NCBI GenBank assembly: GCA_963978545.1
Contig: OZ021732.1
Location: forward strand, 64,363,214 to 64,427,213
Direction: 5' to 3'
From: Linyphia triangularis
Taxonomy: Eukaryota; Arthropoda; Arachnida; Araneae; Linyphiidae
DNA: 64,000 bases
In this document: piece by piece, positions 26,240 through 39,055 of the stretch
Numbering within the stretch: position 1 is the stretch's first letter
Layout: every line of letters begins with the position of its first letter
Notes under the pieces: model-generated
The model's input: the letters and a program-made list of their open reading frames with translations, nothing else
Databases searched by the model: none
Told to the model about the DNA's origin: nothing
Program-made: the position numbers and the translations under genes

Positions 26240-28826
26240 GTAAGTTTTTGATGGATTGTGGGCAGTGCTGACTTGTGAGTAGTAAAAGTGAGGGACCCCA
26301 AATTAACAATGGTGTAGTTTTTTTTAGTGGGGGGGGGGGGTGAGTTTCAAATTTCAAAATACATGAGTTGGATGCAATAATGCTATAAAACAATTAAACA
26401 GATTATCCAAATAAATTTTAATAAAATGAATGATTATAACAAATTCAACACTGCAGCATTTTGTTTGAATATTTTCAATCTTATATTCTTACTTTTTAAA
26501 AATTTTGGTTGTTCACTGTTCAATCAAAGCCCTTTTGTCACTTGTGTAATGTACCAGAAAAAATCTGTTTATTGTTCTTAGAAATCGATATTTCAGACAA
26601 CTGAATGAGTTTAAGATAGCTAATATTCTGTGTTGGGAATGGCAAATACTTTTATATGGATTAAAATACTTTAAATAATGTTTCATTTGCACCTCTCCAT
26701 CCCCTTCTTTTTTTTTGCTAAACATAAAATGAGTTCATTGCTATACTAAAGTAAAAAGATGCTGAAGGTATAGTATAGTGAGTCCTATGTCTGCATACTC
26801 AGAAGCGGATTTAGATGTCAGTCAAGGGAGAGGTGAGGTTGTTACGATGACCATTCTTGTCCATTATAGCAACAATTAGTTTTTTTTTTATTTATTTTTT
26901 AAATTTTGTTTTTACTTTAGTAACTAGTTTCTACCGTTTGATAAAGTATCTTGAGTGAAGCTTATCTATGGGAGAATAACAGATGCTTATAGTATATAAT
27001 TTTCAACAATGGAACAATTCTTAGGAAATACTGTCATGAACCCCGATTATCTGAATCGATTGCGACCTGATCCCTTCTGAATAAACAAATATCTGGGGTG
27101 TAGGTTGGATTCACACAAAAAATTCATTCTTTAGCAAAAATATTATTTTTGCATCATTTGAATACAGAGCAATGATTTATTTTTTTACATTTTGTTCTTG
27201 CATACTCGTTACTGGAACGTATTAATCAGTCAGTTGCTTTGTTGTTTTTACCTTTTGATTGGCCAAAGCCACACAGAAAGGGGCAAGATTAATGACCCTA
27301 TCTCTGTGTATTTGCTATCATTACACTAAATTTTTTTTTACTATTCACTGATAAGAAATATTGAAATTGCAAATTTACCTGTTTTCTTTTTTATTTTCGG
27401 TGATCTGAATAGAGTTAGTTATACTGTTATTCTTTAATTTTTATCAACTTTATGAAAATACTTTTATAATAGTGATTAATTTGATCGACAATAAAAGTGA
27501 TTAATTTACAGTCATTAAATCAGTCAGTCATACAATATAGTCTCCAAGATATTGAATAGTTACATATTCGAAGAAAAATTTCTCTATGTCAAAAGTTTTA
27601 AAACTACAAATTTGCATTCGGTATAAGGTGTCATCATTTACAAGAGACAAGTCTATAGATTAAGCTTTTTTCCCAGAAAAAATAATGTTCCTTGTTTTGT
27701 GTTTAGTATTTTAAGTAATATGTTTTTGTGATAATCTATAATTATTTTAATGTGAACTGATAATTTCTTGGGTTAGCAATAACTTGTACACTACTCAAAA
27801 CAAAGCCATTACACTGGTGTCATTACACATAATGATGTGTAATGTTACCATTGAAGCAGAAAAATAATTTTAAAATAAACTGTGCATCATTTATTTAAAA
27901 AAAAAAAAATTATATTGATGAAAATTCACTCATCAGACAAATTAAAAAAATATAATCACAACTTTAATTTATATTTCAAAATTAAAATAGTGTTACTATT
28001 TATCATCTCTAGTTATTTCATGCAAATTCTCAAAAAGTGTGTCTCAATTTATCCTATGTGGAAAAAAAAGCGTCACAAATGAATTGAGCAATTGCAAATT
28101 ACAAAATTTACCACCTCTATTTTACAATAGCAAAAGTGTATTTACACCAAATTGTGTACCGTTTTTCTTTAAAAAAAAGTATGCAAGGAAAAAGTGTTTT
28201 TAGTAATGATATAAACTAAATGTAAAATTTACACATCTCATTAACTGCACTACTTTTTTTTTTTTTTTTTTTTAAAAACTAAATTCTGATTGACAACTAT
28301 AAGGTTTATATCCTAGAAATGACTTGTGATTGATTGAATCCATGGTATGATTATCTATTGTTAGAAAATATGTGCATACCTCAATATACAGGAATTCTGT
28401 GATTACGTCAATGTTACTCAAATGTACATATAAACAAAAGTACAAAATTCATTTAATGATTAAAATAAATTATAGTATGATAGGTGGTAATAGAATTGTA
28501 ATTAAAGGAAGATGCCATGGTATTTTCTTTCATTTACAATTATATTAAGATCGATTATTTAATTTAAATTTTTTATATGGTTGTTTCATAAAAAAAAAAA
28601 AAAAAAAATTAATTTGTTTAAATCATCAAATTTTCCTTTCATTATATAGTTTAGTTATCAAATACATTTAAATAACAAATAAGAGAAATTATAAAAGTAA
28701 AAATTGTCTAGTAAAACTGATAAAATTTGTAACAAGAGTTTTCACAAAGTATTTAGTTTGAATTTCCAATATTTCTGTAGAAAATCATTTGAATATTACT
28801 GCTATGAAAATATTCCGTGTTTAGGC

Positions 28827-28857
<31 letters not shown>

Positions 28858-31800
28858 GTAATCCTGCTTTTTTACAGTTTTATTATTTTTGATGGACTTT
28901 ATAGGTCTTTATCAGACTAAATTTTCCCCAAACCCACACACATAAAAAATTTCTGACTTCACCACTGTTCTGTAAATACATTAGTACACAAATATATTCT
29001 TATTCAACTGTTTTTGTAGTTCAAAATAACACATACATTTTCCACTTTTTTACATTTTAAATGTTTTCATCTCTGATATAAAAATTTGTTTTAATATACG
29101 TTTGCTTGGAAATTATTAAAATTTTTTTGTTTATTTTATGTAGATTTGACAATCAAACTTATTATATTGACTTAATAGTGGAATGTTGTTATACATTTAT
29201 AACAACATCATTGGTTTCCTCAATCTTATATACAAATCTTTTTGAAAATATTTTAAACATAAAATAAATTATCTTTCACATTTTTATTAATGTGTTTAGT
29301 TCAGATTTTTTTCTGTAACTATTTTTAGGCTTTTAGCAACTATTAAGTTTAAATTGCAGATAGAGCATTTGTGTTTTGGAGCAGCAGGCACATTTTTTTA
29401 ACATTGTGACTGTTAATGTTATCATTATTTGTAAATGCAAGTAACAATTATTTTTTTACAGTTTGCTTGCCAAGGGGCCTGTATGATAAGTTTTGCTTGT
29501 AAAGTTTTTGCTTGGCTGTATTGTATTTCATGACTGCTAGCCAATTTTTGCCTATTTTGTTAATCCTCCCTAAAATAAAATGGCATGCCTAAGTAATAAA
29601 ACAATCTAATAACTTATTTTTATTTTATCCCTTTTATTACCTTGATTAGGTGGATAGACCAAGATTGATTTTCATAAAAATATCAAAGTTAATAAAATAG
29701 TTTGTTATTAACGAATCTTTAATTGCGGAAAAGTAGAGATGTACATTGCTGATCATTTTATTTGTAGATAATTTTATCCTTTCTTCAGGGTAGTAAAAAT
29801 TTTCTCTAAATGAATTCTCCCTCTGTTTAGCATTATTGCTAAAAATTGTTAATGATTATGCTCTACAGACAAGTTCCATTCAAAAACTTAATTTGTTATA
29901 TTTGTAATTTTATTTCTTGTTTTTAATTGATTTGTGTTTGATTATAGGTATCTGAAGTCTCCTTCTGCTCCTTATCACACTAAATATGCCCCTTTCTGCC
30001 TTCCATCTGCAAGAGACAGTGAGCTTCAAAGTTTATCATCTGGCGTTCAAACAGATGACACTATGTCTTTGACAGACACTAGTGTGTAAGTTGTAATGCT
30101 CAATGCTTATGGAATTTTTTTTTTTTTAATTCTTACATTTTGTGATGTAATGCAGTTAAATATTTATTTCTGCCTGTTTATGCACTATGACCATATGTTT
30201 ATGTGTTGACCTCTTGCAAAAAGTGCTGAGCCGAAGCATGGCTTAATAAAAGTTTTAGTTTAATTTCAAATAACTATCATAAAAATTAATCGATTAAATT
30301 AATACAGTGTTGCCACAGAACCGGGAAAATCAGGGAAATGTCAGGGAGCTTTCTGATTCTGGAAATGTCAGGGAACTTTCTGATTCTGGAAATGTCAGGG
30401 AACTTTTTAAAATTTCATGAAAATCTGGGAAATTTTGTATTGTTTAAGGCACGTTCATCCATATTTTGGCGCTACTTACATGGAGATTTGTAGTGGTAAG
30501 CCATTTAAAGTTTAATGTTACGGAATAATTTAAACTTTTTATTACCAGCATTATCACATTATCTCTTTAGCATACATGTTCTATTTGATCAGAGTGTTTA
30601 GACATCTGAAAATTCTAAGAAAACTGGGGAAATTTGAAAAAAAGTTTGCCCTAAAATCAGGGAATTTTTTAGAAATCTGTCAGGGAATTATCAGGGAACT
30701 TTTTTCCCTTAATTTTGTGGCCACCCTGTAATAAATTGCTGTCACTACTTTGATATTTTGTATGAGTGTGTTCCTTAATGCTGTAAAATTTTTCTTTATA
30801 AATTATAAAACTTTTTTTATTTTTAACTTGTTTGATTTTATTTGAATAAAAACTAAATGAATATAAATTTTAAACAATTCATCATGGCTAAAATAATTTG
30901 ACTGAGTTTAAGTTAAACTTTTTAACTGAATAATTATTTAATAATAGAAGTACTTTCTATTTAGTTACAAGTTTTCTGTTTTTTTTTTCCAGGTCCGATT
31001 ATCCTACTTCTAAAAGCAAATTAAATCGACAACATAAATCTAAACTTAATTCCAATTCAAATCCCATTGTTATGAACAGAGATTGTTTTAGTCAAGAAAA
31101 TTTTATTCCTGTGAGTATAACTCTTGTTTATTCAGTGGTGGTGATTAGGATGGTAAGGGCACTCAGTTGCCTTCTCACTTTTAAAATATTGATTGAGATG
31201 ACAAATCATGATAATTTTACAATTTGTTCTCACTAATGTCACCCAATCACCACTGGTCTTATTTACTATTTTTTTTTTCTTCTGCCTAGATTTAATACAC
31301 TTTTTAAATTATTTTTCTCTATAGTAATTGCAATTTTGGAATAGTGCTAATTTCAGTTTTAATTTTAGCGAACACAGCAGCCTATAGCAGAACACATAGC
31401 AAACACAGCAGCCACTGAACCAGCAACATTTGCTGCAATTTTGACAGAAAGACTCTTGAAGGTACAGGAAGAGAAAAATAAAGATACAAAGAATAAAGAA
31501 AAGGTTCTTGAAAAGTTGAAGTCTGTTGAGGTAATTAACTGTTATATTTTATTTTAACGACATTGACTGATTTCATATACCATTTAGTAAGGTATCTTCA
31601 ATTGTATGAGATCCTAAAAATGTTTTTAAAAATATTGGTTTTAAGTTAATGATTATTTTAAACTATGTGCAGTGAATTGAATTAAGAAATTGAATATAAA
31701 TAACAGTAATAAACTGCTTCAAACCACTGTTTAAATTCTTTAGAAATTATTTTTTCACACTTCATTCTCCAAAATATCCTTATTAGAGCATTCTTTAATC

Positions 31801-34800
31801 GATTTACAGTACATTACAACATTTAGCTTAGCCACTTAACTTAGCCAAAACATAACTAAACTCTTCCACTACCCCTTTTCCAGGGCCATGACTGTATCAA
31901 AACAGATGCTTCACCAGGACAAAAATTCCTCCTTTATGCTCCAGAAGAAGACAATAACCAAGCCATCCTAGACAATCACATCTCAATGGTATTTGCAGAG
32001 ACACCCACACGATCCCCTGTCTGTGCCACACCCCCTGCTGCAAAGACCTTAGAAGCCTGCTCTAGGATAGCACCACCAGCACGCTGTAGTGTGGATTCAA
32101 ATCCGCCGCAAGATTTGCCTTGTGGTAGTAGGTCTTTGAGAAGTGGACAGCTGTCATCATTCTTTGGATCATTTAGTGGAAGGATGAGACAAGTAAGTGT
32201 TTTGGGTTGTAGTTTTTCTTGCATGATTAGTGTAATGTTATTTATTTATGGAAACTGACATAAATTCGAGAGCAAGGTTTATTATTAAATATCTAACATC
32301 ATAATTAAATTCTGATTAAAATTTTCCCTTCACTTAAACTTAATATAGGCATATTATTACAAGTAGTTGTAGTAATAGCTTGGGCAATGAAGGTTGAAAA
32401 GGAGCATGTGTTGGAAGAAATTAGAAACAAGCTGAATTTTTGCCAGTTGTTAGAATTTAGAGGAACATTTTCTCAAAAGTCCCAGTCTCTCCTCCTTGTG
32501 CTTCCACCCCCACCCCCCTAAAACTGCCTTTTGAAAGCCTTCCATCCATCGCTCGTATCTCCGTGATTATTCATTATAAATTCATAATTTTTTTTACCAT
32601 TTTCTCCCTTATTATCTATTCTTTAGAAAAGCCTTTTGGCATTTCTCTATGCTATACACTTAACACTTTCAAAAGAATTTACTAAAATAGGCAAAATTTT
32701 CATTTTGTTTTTGGTACTAAGGGCAATACTAATTTATTTGTGACAATACCTAAAAACCATTTTAATAAAAAATTAGTGCAGTTTTCAACCTTTCAAACAA
32801 TCTCAAACTTTTAATATTGGGGCGTCATATACAAACTGCAAGAAGTTAGTGCATGTCTGTCACGGATATAGCTTAACCCTAACGTGGGAGGCCCTCGCTG
32901 TCTCTTGCTGTGTGTGAAATACGCAGTTATTTCAAGTAAAAAATTAGCTTGACTTTTGTTCTAAATTTAATACTTTTTTTGTAATAGGGTATTTGACACT
33001 ATCAACAAATAATTACCAAATGCAGCATATACATAGTATTTAACGAAGTAATAATAATGCAAGCATTTTCCACTCAAAATAATTGCTCAAATTTTTATAA
33101 ATCGAATTCTAAAAAATGGTTTTCTAAGCTCTTCGTCATGTGACCAGAAACGATCGCTTAAGCTCCTCCCAGAATGTGACGTCAATATTGTGGAGTGGAA
33201 GTTTGTGAACAAACAACTTCATACGTTTATTTTTAAGCTTGGTTCGTCTTTCTTCCTACTTTATGATTAATTATGACCATTGAAGGTAACTTTTAGGAAA
33301 TATTTATTTAAGAAGTGTTATTGGAAGATGGTTTTGTAAAGGCACACATTTCGAATTTACCCAAAATAGATGCTTTGATTGTGGGGTTCTTTTCAAGCCA
33401 AGCTCAGAATTTTATTCTGCAGAGTTTAGAAATGTTAAAACATTTGTGTAAGTATCAACAATTCTCACAGTTCTTATAGTTAGAAAGGCAACAACAACAC
33501 TTTTACAGTTAAAATAATCATAAAAATATTAGGATAAAAAAAAAAAGTAGCAATTAATATAATCCGCTGAGTACTGTTAAAACGGAGTGAAATGGAACAA
33601 TTTTCAACTTTCAAAGTAAAAATAGAGTGTAATAATATCGTTAACGAACATATTTTTGACTTAGGCACGTGGGTCTTACCTTCTTCTATAATGATCAAGC
33701 CCAAAAATGTTGGAAAAAACGTGACTTGCATTTATTTTGATTTTTTTTCATGTTGTTCCGATTCACCCCGCAGAAAGGGATGAAACGGAACACTCGTTAT
33801 AGTTTATAGCTGATATTATTTAAAAAAGACAAAAAGGTGAAAAAGACAAGTAATAATGCATAGAGGTGAATAGAAACACAAGATTATCAAATACAAAATC
33901 CTTTAACCCTTTATCTACTGAGGGTACTTATAAGTCCAGTCATTGTACTGCATTTCTCGTGGTACTGTACTGATTTAAATGCTTTGAAACCCATAGGGAC
34001 TTTGAAGTTCACTTCTATGAAGTTTGTTCTTCACCTATTGAATGACAGCATAAGATTGCTTCTTTTTGGAAACATTAAGTATTTAAAAGAGTCAGTACAA
34101 ATTTTAAAAAATTCAGTAAATAAAGGGTTAACTGCTGTGATTGGGTGGTTTTATCTTTTTTGGCGCAAGGGCAACACGTGGTTTATACTGCTCCAAAAAA
34201 TTTGGTGAAGATCAATTTAAAATTTTAGTAACAAAGAATTGGAAAAATTAATTTAAAGTCAAAGATTAAATATTTTAGGCGGTTGGAAGCATTCTACAAA
34301 AAATGACTTGCGGTCTGTCAGACCGCATACAGTAATTAAAGGTTAATATGACAGACAAAAAAGGTTTTTGTCAAAACAATTCATGTAAACAAAACAAATA
34401 TTTTAGTTTCAAATTCACAAAAAAAAAAAAAAAAAATATTTCAATAGTGCATCAGTACATAAACTTAATATTGTGTAGTTTAAACAACTTTTCTGGAGTT
34501 TTAATTGAAGTACTTGTACAGTGGGGTACTGCATAGTACCCATACCGGTGAAACATTTCTTGGAACGAAATCAAAAGAAAAACATATTTCGCGCTGGAAA
34601 CTCACTCGCAATTGCGATGCTGTTTATGCAAGTTTGACGTCACACAGTCAGATGGGTTTTTGAGCAGCGTTTTAGGGGCGGGGCTTCTAGTTGCATTTTA
34701 AAATGCAATTTTTAGCGTTTTGCGGCATTATTTTGAAAAAAGAAAAAATACGTGTCTTTTATTTTGTGCATACCTTTTATTTAAAACATATTTTGAAAAT

Positions 34801-37800
34801 TTGTCAAATACCCTATTCAATGATTTATGTAATTTTAGTCATTATGTTTCTCTAGTTTAATTTGAATGTAAAATCTAAAATAGGTAATTTCTTTATATAT
34901 GTTTTTCCGATGTTCAAAGCGTTAAAAACCATATTTATAATTCATTATCTAGAAATAATTTTTTAATAGTGATTGCTTGGCAGTTTTATGAACTGTTAAA
35001 ACTTATCTCTGCAATGGGTAATTTACGACATTGTTTGCTTTAGGATATGAAGCAAATCCTTAAAATGGGGGATCTTGATTTAGTATGCACGATATGCAGC
35101 ATAAGTCTAGAAGACGATTCAATGTTGGTCAATGTTGGTTTTGCGAAAGGTTTGAACACAATAACTAAAACTAATTTCCAGTGGCGGCTCGTGGGCAGGA
35201 AAAGTGGGGGGGGCCCGATGAAAAAACAAACAAACTTGGAGTTTGCGAAGTAATATATATATATATATTGAACCATAGTACGTATAATTTGATCTCTTCC
35301 AAAAGTTACAACAGTTTACAATTCTATATATAGTACATTAAACTAAAAGGCCAGTTTAAAAATTGGTTGCATGTGAATTAAATTTGCTTTAATTAAAAAA
35401 CCTTAGAAAAATAAAAATGAAGTATGAGTGAATAAAACAAAGAGTAAAACATCAACATTTTATTAACTCTAAGAGAACATTTTATTTTGAACCTCATTGT
35501 TAAATGAGGAAAATATCTATATCGACTAATTTAAAATTGTTTACGACTGTTAAGCAAAAGTTACCAACATTATTAAAAAGTTTTCTAAGTAGGTTATACA
35601 ATAAAATTTCAATTCATCAAAAGGCGTCGATCTTTGCTTAGCGCAAAGTCATCAACAATTTTGTTTATATCCAATTCAGTTTTTTCGATGTATAGAACTG
35701 CCAAAGAATTTAAACGGTTTTGGCCAATAGTGTTTCTTAAATAACATTTTAAGAATTTTAAAGAAGAAAAGGCTCTTTCACTTGTTGAAGAAGACATTGG
35801 AATAAACAACATAATTTTATAAAGTTCTGATATTAAAGGAAAAGCTGGAACTAAGTCTCTTAAACATAAAAAACTTAAGCGATCAGAAAAATTCAAACTA
35901 TTTGATTCAGAATTCTTTATCATTCTATTAAACATATTTAACTCGCACTATAACTTATTAAAATCCGTATTGTAAGTTTTAGAAACAAGCATAATACTAT
36001 CATCAAATTTTCAACATCCCACATCATTTTATGCACAGTAAAGCTGATAGGGTCAGATTTTTTTAGTACTTTTAGCTAGCACTGTAGGAACTTGAAACTA
36101 TCTAATTATAAGGTCCTTAATGACTTAAGCAATGCTTTAAAATTCTGTTTGACATTATAATAGTAAATTAAAATACAAAATTTCGTTAAGCTGTAGGTCC
36201 CGGCCTGATTAGCTGTCATTGGACATAAAATTAGGTCGTTGAGCGTACAAACCAACTAACCAAAATACCAATTACATAAAATATGTGAAACTATAAAAAC
36301 CGATATTGCTCAATCACTATTCTGTACAAAAGAAAAAGAAATTAAAGATTTACGAGTTACAAACTATACAAATCTAATAACTCGATAAAAAATTCTGCAG
36401 CATCTGCACAGAAAATTTTTTTCGTTAAATATTACATGAATTTAAGAATTAAAATACAAATCACATATACATGAAAGACAAAAAACTATTAAAAAAATGC
36501 TTGCTTACAACAGCAAATAAGTTTTAAAAGTAATTGAAAAAAATATATATATATATATATTTTAAAGTCATCAGTAATGCTACTAATATTTCAGTCCACC
36601 GATATTTTAATTATTAATTCATGCAAAATAAATTTGGTTTATATAACAGTTAATAAAATGTGACAAAACCTTTGAAAGTACAATATTTACAATTTTGCAA
36701 ACAAAATTGAAGGTATTGTTATATTGACCAGTTCAACAGTTTTAAATTGAATTACTTGATATTTTTTGAATAGTAAAATATATCTTGTTGTATATTTTTT
36801 TGGCACAAGAGCTAAGGGAGAGTTATACTGCAACGGAATATTCTTCAATCAAAATTTTTTTCAGTACTATACATTTACTTATTTATTACAGAATTTTTTC
36901 TAAAATTATATCCTCTCACTTTTATTTATACTACCCAATAAAAGGATAAATGTCGTTTCAGCCCAATTCTAGTAAAACCATTTATTTTTTATAAGGAATG
37001 CTTTGTTGTCTTTATAGAAACTCTTCTATTAATCGTATTGGAGAGTTACGTTAATGATTGCATACGATATCATATATCAGTGGGAGAGGTAGGACAAATC
37101 AACACTTCTGATTATTTGGACGAAATTTAAATACTCAGTTATTTTTCGAGACAAAGAGTAGATATCAAAACAAAAACCTATTGTTGACTCATACATTTTA
37201 CTAAATAAAGAGTAAAATTTAAAACAAAAAACTTACCGATGTTATTTATTATTGTAAATTCTTTCGCAGTCGTACAAGTTGAAGACACTAAAGATAAACG
37301 TCCGATCCCTGACTTCAAAGTAAGAATTGACCATTTCCTTGCAAATCCCAGGACCAGGAGGTGTCTTGGTAATTTGAAACTAATGTTATGACAAAAAACC
37401 AGGATGTCACGTGAAAGGGAAGGAATGGCCCTCTTCACATTATAGAATTTTCTGTCTTATCTCTTTAGGTTTCAAATTCAAGGTCGTCCAAAGTAAGGGG
37501 ACATTTTGTTCCCCCAAGCACAGTCTGGGGAAACTAACATCCTTTGAAGATGGCAAGTTAGAGTTTTAATCGGAATTGTGGGTTCTTACAATATTCTGTG
37601 GAATTGCAATAATACTACAGTACGATTATTCAAGTTTTTTTTTTTTTTTAATTATGATTTAGGCTTTTATTTTTGTAATTTATTTACGTGCGTTATTTTT
37701 TATATCAAATAAATTTTAAGGGGTATCCTAACGCTATTACAGTAAAACAAATTGGCATCTCATCAAGAGGAAGATTGCACAATGCTATCTGATGTAAAAA

Positions 37801-39015
37801 TTTTACTCACTCTTTTTGACCAACACAGATGTGCATAAAGATATAACTAGTTGGGGATTTCAAATCCATTCTTTCAGCAATAAATTCTAGTATGATTTAC
37901 TTTATGAGCCTAGTAACAAAATAAAAAATATCGATGCGTAACATTAATATTGGGTCTTTGATCTAATGTGATTAACTTTTATTTCGGTTGGGGATCTCCT
38001 TATCCTAACCCTCGGCTACTCATAGATCAGAAAACCGTGTCAAAACACGAAATTCGGGAATTTTGTAATTTGAGAACCACACAAGGGGTACAGACTCGCA
38101 GGATATTGCAGGTGGCGAAAATCAGTCCCCCCGTCTTTTTTCCATTCCGTTTCTTCTACGGGCAAAGAAAAAGAAGCTCGATCAGGTGACTTAAATATCC
38201 ATCCATAAGGACATTTATTAGTTGAGTGAAAGTGGACAGTTTCAAGATTAAAAAACCAGTTAAATCAGTATATTAACTAATAAATACAAAATTTATTTAA
38301 AAAACAAAAACAAAAAAAAAAAAAACATTTGTAGAAAAAAAGAGATAGAGAGGGAAACGACCAAAAAAAGTGAGGGGGCCCGGCCCCCCCCCCCTGGCCC
38401 CCTGCACCAGCCGCCACTGCTAATTTCATGTGAAGAGATGGATTACACAGGGAAATTAAAAGAAAAACAACTGTTGAACCGTTGTTGCAAATCTAGTAGA
38501 AGATATAAAGCAAGAGACGATCGACTATGCAAAAAAGTATTTGAAACAAAGAGAACCAAAACTTAGAGGGGATTATAAGAAATTCTTAAAACTCGTAATT
38601 ATCTTTATTGGTTATGTCCCAGCAAGGGGAGTCCAATTTATGTCATCTGGAACAATACACCATGGCCGTTGATGTCCAAAGTCTTGTAGTCTCTAGATCT
38701 GGATGTTCAAAGCTCAATTTAAATTGACTTTGAACGAAGAAAAAGGACTACGTGCTGTGTGTGTTTTTATTGTCTGTATATACTTGAATCTCTGCACCTC
38801 ATGTGCTCTTTACAATGATCTGAAGTCGTTACTTTTGTTGCTGAAGTCGTTACTTGAATACTCATAAATTCATTCAGCCATTTTTAAGTCAACATCATGT
38901 AAATTTACTAATCACTTATGCAGGGGTTCCAGACCTGCGCCCAACTGCGCCAAATACAAAAATCTGCTCCAAGCTGCTCCAAATGCTTTATTTTAGCCAT
39001 ATTTGCGCCAGAACG

Positions 39016-39055
<40 letters not shown>

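Larger units (their letters stand above)
32987..34818. mobile_element. TIR element G with TA flanks, carrying an exon relic
   Basis: GGGTATTTGACA at the left and TGTCAAATACCC at the right are perfect inverted copies, extending to ATAGGG and CCCTAT, with TA on both sides. Further in, both ends carry an A/C-box like AGCTCCTCCC or AGCCCCGCCCC and then GTGACGTCAA in inverted order, so the arms are long. It contains the exon relic at 33338-33447 and a piggyBac-like MITE. Confidence 0.7.
35179..38419 (-). mobile_element. hAT (ZMYM1-type) element, perfect 8-bp TSD
   Basis: Tips CAGTGGCGGCTCGTG and CACCAGCCGCCACTG are inverted copies with one mismatch, followed inward by G- and C-rich runs. CTAATTTC flanks exactly at 35171-35178 and 38420-38427. 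A transposase C-terminal piece lies on the minus strand (35609-35935). About 3.2 kb, non-functional as read. It interrupts the relic at 35041-41104. Confidence 0.93.

Noticed and set aside
37178..37438. 86-codon minus-strand frame within the hAT element as a TTF zinc-finger exon
   Set aside because: A few residues resemble the TTF lead-in, but the Cys/His pattern is not there.
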